A stretch of DNA of 64,000 bases, from NCBI RefSeq assembly GCF_011947265.1, contig NZ_JAATHD010000007.1, positions 27,137-91,136 on the forward strand. Direction: 5' to 3'. How positions within the stretch are numbered: position 1 is the first letter of the stretch; every line of letters starts with the position of its first letter. The stretch comes from Paenibacillus sp. HB172176 (lineage in GTDB: Bacteria; Bacillota; Bacilli; Paenibacillales; Paenibacillaceae). The notes beneath the pieces were generated by a model, which searched no databases, had not been told where the DNA came from, and was given only the letters and a program-made list of their open reading frames with translations. Made by a program: the position numbers and the translations under genes. This document shows positions 26,196 to 32,751 of this stretch, in pieces.

Positions 26196-26624
26196 ATGAA
26201 TTCCCGCAAAGATACGCCTTATCTGGATTTGTTTCAGATTATTGGTCTTAAGCTAAAGAAAAGAGCCGATGAGAGTATAAAAGAGCTGGGATTGAGCTCC
26301 CAGCAGGGGAAGGTTATTGACTATATTTACGAGAACCAGGATCATGATATTATTCAAAAGGACCTTGCAGATCGCTTCCATTTGCGCGGGGCCAGCATTA
26401 CAAGCATGCTTCAGGGCCTGGAGCAGAGAGGATTCATTGAGCGCAAAATCCCTGCCAATAACGAGCGGAAAAAGAATATATATGTATTGCCCAAAGCGGT
26501 GGAATTAATTGAAGGCTTTCATGATTCGTTTCAAAAGGTGGAGGAGGAAATCGTTCAGACCCTTACGGATGAGGAGAAGCAAACGTTAAAGCAATTGCTG
26601 ATTAAAATCAATAAGCGCCTATAA
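26196..26624 (+). CDS. MarR-family transcriptional regulator
   Basis: A 142-aa winged-helix regulator: recognition region QKDLADRFHLRGASITSMLQ, followed by the wing (GFIERKIPANNERKKNIYVL) with the conserved D/N-x-R basic wing. ATG after AGGAGGAG. Divergent from the amidohydrolase at 24734-26038; two shared palindromes lie between them. Small-molecule-responsive repression of the hydrolase gene is the likely role. Confidence 0.95.
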   Translation: MNSRKDTPYLDLFQIIGLKLKKRADESIKELGLSSQQGKVIDYIYENQDHDIIQKDLADRFHLRGASITSMLQGLEQRGFIERKIPANNERKKNIYVLPKAVELIEGFHDSFQKVEEEIVQTLTDEEKQTLKQLLIKINKRL

Positions 26625-26749
26625 GAGGTGCGATTGGCGGTTGAGATTCGCTTAAGGACAAAGGACGCTAGTTGTCGAGCTTTGGCTGCTGGCGCTGCTG
26701 CTGAGAGCAGGCCAGCTTTGAGGCATTGCTGATTCGTCTCGTCGGCAGC

Positions 26750-27508
26750 TTAACCCCGCACCATCGACTTCGAGATGGCATCGGGAAAGAATTTGCCGGC
26801 AAAGCGCAGAAATTTGGATAAGCCCGGAACGACCCGCTTTTTGTTTCGCTCCATGCCCTGAATGCCGTGCTTTACAAGCGTATCCAGGCTCATATTGGGA
26901 ACGCGTCCGCCGCTGCTGTGCGCGTCCGATTGCAGATTCGTTTCCGAGACGAGGGGCGGGACTAGCTCCATCACATGAATATTTTTGCCTGCATTGCTCA
27001 GTTGGATTCGCAGCGCGTCAGTGAACATATGCACGCCTGCCTTGGTAGCAGAGTAGACGGGATGAAGGGGCGATGTGACGTAAGACAGACCGGAGCTTAC
27101 CGTTACGATCATGGCTTCGTCCTGCTGGGACAATTGCGGGAGCAGCGCTTCCGTCATCCAGATCGTTCCGTTTAAGTTCGTTTCGACCTCGGCTGTAGAT
27201 TGCTCCAAGTCAAGATGATCCTCCGTCAGTTCGAATGCGCGCATAATGCCTGCCGAGTTGAACAAGATCGAGGCTTCCGGGTAGTTGTCCCGGAGGAAAG
27301 CAGCCATCTCGCGAACGGAGCTCGCGCTGGAGACATCGCCCTGCAGCCCGATAAGCCCCTTATGCTGGCTGGTCACCCGATCGAGGGTGGCTTGATTCCG
27401 GCCGATGACGATGACTGTATTGCCGCGTTTCAATAATGCCAAGGCGAAGGCAAGACCAATGCCCGAGGTGCCTCCTGTAACGATGATTGTACGGTTTGAC
27501 AGCTGCAT
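26750..27508 (-). CDS. SDR-family oxidoreductase (DltE-like)
   Basis: A 252-aa short-chain dehydrogenase. It has TGGTSGIG at residues ~12-19, NSAG near 88 and YSATK for the catalytic Tyr/Lys, and the end (KHGIQGMERNKKRVVPGLSK, then RFAGKFFP) matches DltE-like SDRs. ATG 27508 is preceded by AAGGAG at proper spacing. Divergent from the TetR gene at 27635, with a large inverted repeat between them, so it is probably the regulated gene. The substrate is unknown. Confidence 0.92.
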   Translation of the reverse strand: MQLSNRTIIVTGGTSGIGLAFALALLKRGNTVIVIGRNQATLDRVTSQHKGLIGLQGDVSSASSVREMAAFLRDNYPEASILFNSAGIMRAFELTEDHLDLEQSTAEVETNLNGTIWMTEALLPQLSQQDEAMIVTVSSGLSYVTSPLHPVYSATKAGVHMFTDALRIQLSNAGKNIHVMELVPPLVSETNLQSDAHSSGGRVPNMSLDTLVKHGIQGMERNKKRVVPGLSKFLRFAGKFFPDAISKSMVRG

Positions 27509-27544
27509 AAGAATAACGCTCCTTTTCAAGTTACATATTTTGAT

Positions 27545-27591
27545 TTTTGTAACTAACGACTGAATCAAGCATATAATGTCTAGTTACAAAA
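27545..27591. promoter_or_regulatory. TetR operator region with inverted GTAACTA/TAGTTAC sites
   Basis: TTTTGTAACTA (27545-27555) and TAGTTACAAAA (27581-27591) form an 11-bp perfect inverted repeat around a TATAAT hexamer (ATATAATG, ~27571-27578). Additional half-sites (AGTTACA at 27529, GTTGTAAC near 27599) flank it. Together they cover both divergent promoters of the SDR and TetR genes. Confidence 0.6.
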
Positions 27592-27634
27592 GTCAATAGT
27601 TGTAACCGAGCTCGTCAACCCGTATAATAGGAGC

Positions 27635-28183
27635 ATGAAACAGTTAAGCAGAGAACTCATATTGGAAACCGCGCAACGCATGGTCGTCGAGCAAGGGATG
27701 GAGAAGGTGAATCTGTCCAAGGTCGGCGCGGAGCTTGGGACAACGCATGCCGCAATCTACAAGTATTTTTCGGGCAAGGAGGAGCTATGGACCGAGCTTG
27801 CGCTGACGTGGCTGGACCATGAGCTGGCGAACATCTTCCCGTTCGACACGAAGGGATATTCGTCTACGAATGACATTGTGCACGACTGGCTATGGCTATT
27901 AAGTCAATCGAAATATGAAGCTTACGTGCGCGAGCCCGAAATGTTCAAGCTGTATACGGCCTATATTGATCGAAATCCGGCGGCGCTTGTTCGCCATATC
28001 GGCGATTTGCTTGGCAGCTTGAAGGCGGCGAGCGGCATCGAGGATAGGGGGCGCCTGCAGGCCATTATGCTGGCCTTTTCTTATTTCTCCGCGCCGGCTT
28101 ATGCGGACAACTGGCTGAGGATGGATTTTCGAGCCGAATTCGAATCGGTCTGGAAGCTGATCCAAGCGGGAATCAGGGCATAA
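27635..28183 (+). CDS. TetR-family transcriptional regulator
   Basis: A 182-aa repressor with a TetR helix-turn-helix (VNLSKVGAELGTTHAAIYKY, about residues 24-43) followed by FSGKEELW and a C-terminal domain with WLWLLSQSKYEAYVREPEMF typical of a TetR_C_7-like group. ATG 27635 follows TAGGAG closely. It is divergent from the SDR gene and overlaps a strong inverted-repeat operator. A Crp/Fnr-type gene follows 23 bases downstream on the same strand. Confidence 0.94.
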   Translation: MKQLSRELILETAQRMVVEQGMEKVNLSKVGAELGTTHAAIYKYFSGKEELWTELALTWLDHELANIFPFDTKGYSSTNDIVHDWLWLLSQSKYEAYVREPEMFKLYTAYIDRNPAALVRHIGDLLGSLKAASGIEDRGRLQAIMLAFSYFSAPAYADNWLRMDFRAEFESVWKLIQAGIRA

Positions 28184-28206
28184 AATGAGATAGGGAGGAG
28201 ATCTCA

Positions 28207-28803
28207 ATCAAACATATCCTCATTAAGTATATGAAGCGTTTTTCGAACCTTGACGAAACTGAACTTGCAGCCCTTGCAGCCCATGTTCCCACAGCGGCGT
28301 ATCCGAAGGGCTCGATTCTGCTTCATCAGGGAGAAGTGCCCGATAAATGCTACTTTGTTCTGCAAGGCTGCATGAGGCAGTATGCGGTAGATGACGAGGG
28401 CAAGGAAACCACCTTCAACTTCTTCACCGAAGAACAAAGCGTCACTATATTCAATCATCACGCCGCGGATAAGGCTTCCAAATTCTCGCTTGGCTGCCTG
28501 GAGAATTGTGTGCTTGTCGTTGGGGACCTCGGGATAGAACAAGAGATCTATGATCAGAACCCTGTGCTGGAAGCGATGACGCGCAAGATGATAGAAGCCG
28601 ATATGGGCAAGATTCACGATGATTTCGCGGCTTTTGTCGCTTCCACACCGGAAGCGCGCTTCAAAGCCCTTCAAGAAAAAAGGCCAGAGCTCATTAACAG
28701 AGTGCCGCAATACCAGTTGGCGAGCTATCTTGGCATAACGCCTGAATCCCTCAGCCGCATCAAGAGAAGGTTTGGCGCAACGCAGTCAGAGGTTGCTGAT
28801 TAA
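28207..28803 (+). CDS. Crp/Fnr-family regulator (cyclic-nucleotide-binding fold)
   Basis: About 198 aa: a cNMP-binding beta-barrel (KGSILLHQGEVPDKCYFVLQ, GCMRQYAVDDEGKE) and a C-terminal helix-turn-helix (QLASYLGITPESLSRIKRRF). No FNR cysteine cluster. The first ATG (28231) has no ribosome site at useful distance. GGAGGAG (28194-28200) lies six bases before an in-frame ATC at 28207, which adds the residues KHILIKY that match the family's usual N-terminus. So the start is probably ATC (inference). It overlaps the convergent DUF4386 gene by four bases, which suggests a functional link. Confidence 0.9.
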   Translation: MKHILIKYMKRFSNLDETELAALAAHVPTAAYPKGSILLHQGEVPDKCYFVLQGCMRQYAVDDEGKETTFNFFTEEQSVTIFNHHAADKASKFSLGCLENCVLVVGDLGIEQEIYDQNPVLEAMTRKMIEADMGKIHDDFAAFVASTPEARFKALQEKRPELINRVPQYQLASYLGITPESLSRIKRRFGATQSEVAD

Positions 28804-29525
28804 CGGATCGCAGCTGTTTTTCTTCCTTTGAGCAAAAGCCAGATGCCAAAGCTCAATTCCCCGATAAACATAGGAATGCCCAGAATGGTTTCCAGTACGG
28901 AAGTAACCCCGTCAAGCTGCGGCATAAAGCTGTACAACACATGAATCAGCGCGTAGCTGAAGCCGGCTGCCATTAACAGAATACCGATGAACGTTGGAAT
29001 CTGCCTTGCCATCAAAGCAAGAAGTCCCGTGACGATGAGATGAACCCCGAACAAGATTAATCCGAATGACCAGATCGATTCAAAGGCTGTGACGGACAAC
29101 AGCGTTTGCGATGCTCTATCGTTCAACGAATCATTGAATAAGGATGTACCGTCTCGAACGATACGACTCGCGATAACCAAATGTGAAACAGCTGTTGCAA
29201 GGACGGCGGTGTAGAGGAGTCGAAGCCAGCCTGCAAGCAGCGAGTATTGGCGATGGACAGGCTTTAGGAGGATATAAAAGGACCAGGATACGAAGATGTC
29301 CGTCAGGATAATGACGACCCAACCAACAATCTCCATGTCAAATAATAAACGCGATGCTTGAAGGTTGTGAAACGTGGTAGCAGGTTCGCCGCTCACGATT
29401 AATGAGCTGTGCGCATATCCGTAAGAGAATGCCGCTGCAATGGTCATGATCAGCAGGGATAGTCCGGCAATGACGGCCGGTTTGTTTTGAATGCTTTGAT
29501 TGTGATGCGAAGTGTTCATGTTCAT
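28800..29525 (-). CDS. DUF4386 membrane protein
   Basis: A 241-aa protein with about six hydrophobic segments and the DUF4386 landmarks: ATTFHNLQASRLLFDMEIVG, FVSWSFYILLKPVHR, and IGELSFGIWLLLKGRK at the C-terminus. Function is unknown; many Bacillales members lie beside a Crp/Fnr-like or DUF regulator, as here (tail-to-tail overlap with 28207-28803). ATG follows GAGGAGG. Confidence 0.9.
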   Translation of the reverse strand: MNMNTSHHNQSIQNKPAVIAGLSLLIMTIAAAFSYGYAHSSLIVSGEPATTFHNLQASRLLFDMEIVGWVVIILTDIFVSWSFYILLKPVHRQYSLLAGWLRLLYTAVLATAVSHLVIASRIVRDGTSLFNDSLNDRASQTLLSVTAFESIWSFGLILFGVHLIVTGLLALMARQIPTFIGILLMAAGFSYALIHVLYSFMPQLDGVTSVLETILGIPMFIGELSFGIWLLLKGRKTAAIR

Positions 29526-29709
29526 CCTGATAACCTCCTCGTTTTATTACATTTTAAGCGCAAGAAGAGAAGGGCGCATTGACTTAAGATAAGAAATGAT
29601 GCCTGATGATTGCTTCGATATTGAATAAATTCACTGCTGCTGCTCCGGCATTTCGCGTGATAGAATAATAGAGTCAAGTGATTATGATTTCGAATGGAGG
29701 CGTTTACGT

Positions 29710-30870
29710 ATGGACCAACAGATGGAGCAAGAGGGGTATTTTGGAGAGTTTGGCGGAAGCTTCGTTCCCCCGGAGCTGCAAGAAGTGTTGAATTATTTGA
29801 GTGAGCAATTTTACAAGCTTAGAGATGACCCCGACTTCAAGGAAGAGCTTAACTATTATTTGCGCGATTATGTTGGTCGCATGAGTCCGCTCACCTATGC
29901 GGAGAGAATTTCCGAAGCTTGGGGCGGGGCCAAAATTTACTTGAAGCGCGAGGATCTCAACCATACCGGAGCCCATAAAATCAACAATGCCATTGGTCAG
30001 ATTCTGCTGGCCAAGCGAATGGGAGCCAAGCGAATTATTGCAGAAACGGGCGCGGGGCAGCATGGTGTTGCTACAGCAACCGCCTGTGCAATGTTTAATA
30101 TGGAATGTGTCATTTATATGGGGGCCGAGGATACGCGTCGTCAGGCGCTTAACGTGTTCCGTATGGAGCTGCTCGGCGCAACCGTTGTGCCGGTCGATAA
30201 AGGGCAAGGCCGACTGAAGGATGCCGTGGATGAGGCGTTGGGCGATCTGGTTCAGAATTATAAGAATACCTTCTACCTGCTCGGCTCGGCGGTAGGGCCG
30301 CATCCATTCCCCAGCATGGTAAAGCATTTTCAATCGGTAATCAGTGAAGAATCGAAGCGGCAAATTCTGGAGAAGGAAGGCCGATTGCCGGACGCAGTGG
30401 TAGCCTGCGCGGGCGGAGGCAGCAATGCTATTGGCGCATTCGCTCATTATTTGGGCGAGCCGGGCGTTCGCCTGATTGGCGTAGAGCCGGATAAAGCGCC
30501 AACCCTGACTCAGGGTGTGCCGGGCATTATTCACGGCTTCAAGTGCTTGGTGCTGCTGGATGAGAATGGCGAGCCCCAGAAAACGTACTCCATTGCGGCA
30601 GGACTTGATTATCCGGGGATTGGGCCGGAGCACAGTCAACTGAAGGTGACAGGGCGGGCTGAATATGTGACCGTTACGAATGAGGAGGTGCTGGAGGCCT
30701 TCAAGGAGCTTTCGCGTACGGAAGGCATCATTCCTGCGCTGGAGAGCGCACATGCAGTAGCGCATGCCAAGAAGCTGGCCCCCACGATGACTCGCGATCA
30801 GATTATTATTGTGAATCTGTCTGGCCGCGGCGACAAGGACGTTGAGCAAGTGTACCACATGCAGAGCTGA
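29710..30870 (+). CDS. trpB: Tryptophan synthase beta chain
   Basis: A 386-aa PLP enzyme that joins indole and serine to make tryptophan. The PLP lysine is Lys90 in [10 protein letters not shown]; the phosphate-binding loop [12 protein letters not shown], the [14 protein letters not shown] stretch and the C-terminal [12 protein letters not shown] are intact. It is the TrpB1 type. No trpA, trpC or other trp gene lies next to it and the 184-base upstream gap shows no T-box-like leader. TAGAAT with an upstream TGA (29658-29666) is a possible extended -10. An isolated trpB may serve indole salvage or be a second copy. Confidence 0.97.
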   Translation: MDQQMEQEGYFGEFGGSFVPPELQEVLNYLSEQFYKLRDDPDFKEELNYYLRDYVGRMSPLTYAERISEAWGGAKIYLKREDLNHTGAHKINNAIGQILLAKRMGAKRIIAETGAGQHGVATATACAMFNMECVIYMGAEDTRRQALNVFRMELLGATVVPVDKGQGRLKDAVDEALGDLVQNYKNTFYLLGSAVGPHPFPSMVKHFQSVISEESKRQILEKEGRLPDAVVACAGGGSNAIGAFAHYLGEPGVRLIGVEPDKAPTLTQGVPGIIHGFKCLVLLDENGEPQKTYSIAAGLDYPGIGPEHSQLKVTGRAEYVTVTNEEVLEAFKELSRTEGIIPALESAHAVAHAKKLAPTMTRDQIIIVNLSGRGDKDVEQVYHMQS

Positions 30871-30920
30871 GGCTTTCTCCAGTCATGAGGCAGCACAGGC
30901 TGTCGCATGTCCATTCCAAT

Positions 30921-30956
30921 TTCTTCGCAGTCGTGCCTCGGTACGTCTGCGAAGAA
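30921..30956. terminator. Hairpin downstream of trpB
   Basis: TTCTTCGCAG (30921-30930) pairs perfectly with CTGCGAAGAA (30947-30956); the 16-base loop can pair further. It lies 50 bases after trpB. There is no immediate T-run (TAATGGAG follows), so termination is possible but not clear-cut. Confidence 0.5.
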
Positions 30957-31007
30957 TAATGGAGTAATCTATTTTTAACGAGGTAACAACCTCAGTAGTT
31001 TACGAAA

Positions 31008-31130
31008 TTAGACCGACGAATCGGTAATAATATCAATGCGCTGTACGCGCTTGCCGTTTATCTTCTCGGCATCATATACGACAACCTCGTTGATCAGTTC
31101 TGTTAAGATCAGTTTCGTTACTTTCTTTAT
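31008..31130 (-). pseudogene. Serine-recombinase tail remnant
   Basis: Reading the minus strand, ~40 codons ending at a stop at 31008 give LILTELINEVVVYDAEKING followed by KRVQRIDII. This closely resembles the C-terminal end (DUF4368-type region) of large serine recombinases of phage or conjugative elements. Upstream the frame breaks; pieces in other frames to ~31250 may belong to the same gene. A relic of a lost mobile element between trpB and the repeat region. Confidence 0.5.
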
Positions 31131-31279
31131 ATCGGTGTATCGTCGTACTGCTTCCAACTTTTATCAGGAATGTTCGAATCGTTTCCAAAAACTCGGGAGC
31201 GATTCGGGTCAAATCGAATTTTTCCTGTTTGATCATAGTCTACGTTTTCGACCGTAATATGCGGATACTTTTTCTTGTC

Positions 31280-31340
31280 GTTATAGAATTTATAAAATTT
31301 CGTGAGGCTTGGATGGAGCCAGGCGAAACGCTAACGAAGA
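31280..31340. repeat. Dispersed intergenic repeat, copy 1
   Basis: The block TTATAGAATTTATAAAATTT (31280-31299) then GAGGCTTGGATGxAGCCAGGCG and GCTAACGAAGAT recurs near the other end of the window (61084-61101 and 61411-61464) with small changes. The piece CTAACGAAGA reappears at 31381 and inverted at 31454-31466 and 31504-31516, so 31280-31520 is a cluster of direct and inverted units. No coding sense is seen. Confidence 0.65.
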
Positions 31341-31380
31341 TTGATAACGTTATTGTCCTGAAAAGGCATCCTATTCAAAT

Positions 31381-31518
31381 CTAACGAAGATCTATCGTCT
31401 TATTTCATGGTTTCGGGTAGCAATCATACTCGTTTTGATGAAATAACGATACCAATCTTCGTTAGATTTATTTTGACCTGAGATTCAGGCATTTAACAGT
31501 ATGAGTCTTCGTTAGAAT
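31381..31518. repeat. Inverted TAACGAAGAT / ATCTTCGTTA units
   Basis: CTAACGAAGAT (31381-31391) faces AATCTTCGTTAGA (31454-31466) and GTCTTCGTTAGAATC (31504-31518). Transcripts across this stretch could fold into long hairpins. The last unit lies immediately before the truncated Fic frame at 31522, so it may mark the edge of an inserted segment. Confidence 0.55.
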
Positions 31519-31521
31519 CTG

Positions 31522-32070
31522 ATGGCCTTGAGAGAATTACAACAAAGCCTGTTTCTGGCTAAGAAGAAATGGGACGAAAATATATATTGCGGCATGAAGA
31601 TGGAAAACCGGAATATTACTTTTCCGCAAACCCAAACGCTACTGAACGGTGTCAATGTTCCTGGTGTCACGCTGGACGACATACAAGCCGTCCTTAATAT
31701 GAGGGATGCTTGGCGTTATTTGATAAACGCAATTGATGAGCCGGTTACACTTTCCTTCATTTTCAAGCTCAATGAAGATGTGGCGAGGAATGAAGCGCTG
31801 GAATGGGGCGTTTTAATAAACGGGCGTGTCGGAATTTCAGGTACGGATTATGTGCCGCCTCTCCCGGTGAAGAGCGAGATCGAACAGGAATTGGCGGACT
31901 TGCTGGCTACGGACATGACCATAACGGAGAAAGCCATTACGGATTTCCTGTGGGGAGCGCGGCGGCAAATATTTTGGGATGGAAACAAACGAACGTCTCT
32001 TCTGCTCGCGAACAAGCTTGTTGTCGGCAATGGACATGGTATGCTAACCATTAGTAAGCCTGTGGCCTGA
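31522..32070 (+). pseudogene. Fic-family protein, 3'-truncated
   Basis: A 182-aa frame resembling Firmicute Fic-domain proteins: LFLAKKKWDENIYCG, ENRNITFPQTQTLLNG, then the Fic core QIFWDGNKRTSLLLANKLVV and GNGHGMLTI. Normal proteins continue 50-80 residues beyond this point; here the frame ends at ISKPVA inside a terminator hairpin. The usual catalytic His of HxFxDGN is Gln (QIF). So even the full-length ancestor may have been a variant AMP-transferase. No good ribosome site precedes ATG 31522; repeat DNA abuts the start, so the 5' end may also be lost. Confidence 0.7.
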
Positions 32071-32090
32071 ACTTGCCAGCAGGCTTTTTT
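32056..32090 (+). terminator. Rho-independent terminator in the end of the Fic frame
   Basis: AAGCCTG+TGGC (32056-32066) pairs with GCCA+CAGGCTT (32075-32086, one bulged G) around an 8-base loop and runs into six T. The Fic-frame stop codon lies in the loop. Confidence 0.8.
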
Positions 32091-32558
32091 ATATTGTGCA
32101 GAAGTGGCAAATTTCCCTGACCTGTGAACGACCCTGGGGGCATTGTCCTTAAGATCCTAAATACTTTGGAGACGCATAGTGGTACAAGTATTTATGCTTA
32201 AGTATTCACAATTCCGATAATAATAGTTTTCAGAAATCTGCTTATTGAACAACCTCTTATTGGAATATCTTGGGGAACGATGTGTAATCGAAGGGAACCT
32301 TTTAAAAAATGGATGAATCTAAAAACAAAAGTAGGGTTTTCGGATTGATAGGCATCCGCGACCGTATGGAGCGCTGATTCCATTCCCCCACTGTGGCCCG
32401 CTTTAGCCTCCAAAGAAGTGATCAACGCTTCTGTTTATCCTCTCAAGCAGAAACGACTTCGTCGTCCTATTCGCAAACCCAGCTACTATCAGTGCTCCAA
32501 CCAAGGTTTCCTCGCTTGTGGTAAATCACCCAATCCCAAATTATATACTTTCTTATCC
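32091..32558. other. Non-coding stretch without recognised gene
   Basis: No frame here has a ribosome site or a recognisable domain. Minus-strand codons ending at 32403 read ETLVGALIVAGFANR and so on, which may be a fragment of a membrane protein, but I cannot name it. This is probably decayed sequence between the Fic remnant and the surface-protein promoter. Confidence 0.4.
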
Positions 32559-32590
32559 TTGAAAAAAATCATGCTTGTACTATAGTACAA
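32559..32590 (+). promoter_or_regulatory. Sigma-A promoter overlapped by a 16-bp palindrome
   Basis: TTGAAA (32559-32564) and TATAGT (32581-32586) are 16 bases apart, a good vegetative promoter. The -10 lies inside the perfect palindrome TTGTACTATAGTACAA (32575-32590), so a dimeric repressor (GntR- or MarR-size site) could block it. It lies ~160 bases before the start of the RCC1/SLH protein. The leader also has nested complementary segments (CATAGC...GCTATG with ACTC/GAGT inside, ~32685-32725). Confidence 0.6.
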
Positions 32591-32751
32591 CATTCCTTGC
32601 ATGGTGGAATACCGAACGAGAAAAGATAAATCTTTAAGAAACCTTTAAGATTTCAAGGGGACAAATATGCGAAAATAGGCAATCATCATAGCAACTCTCC
32701 AAGGCGAGTGCCACAAGAGCTATGAAATGAATAGGTAGAGGAGAACGAAAG

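Noticed and set aside
29526..29709. T-box leader before trpB
   Set aside because: The gap is short and has neither the T-box core sequence nor an antiterminator/terminator pair.
29704..30858. 384-aa minus-strand frame opposite trpB
   Set aside because: trpB is unmistakable; the reverse frame has no recognisable domain.
31280..31518. CRISPR-like array
   Set aside because: Units are few, vary in spacing and occur in both orientations, unlike regularly spaced direct repeats.
32640..32751. Possible riboswitch (c-di-GMP-like) in the leader of the RCC1/SLH gene
   Set aside because: AGGCAA and nested complementary segments are present, but the GNRA-capped stem and GACGCAAAGC core of a GEMM riboswitch are not.
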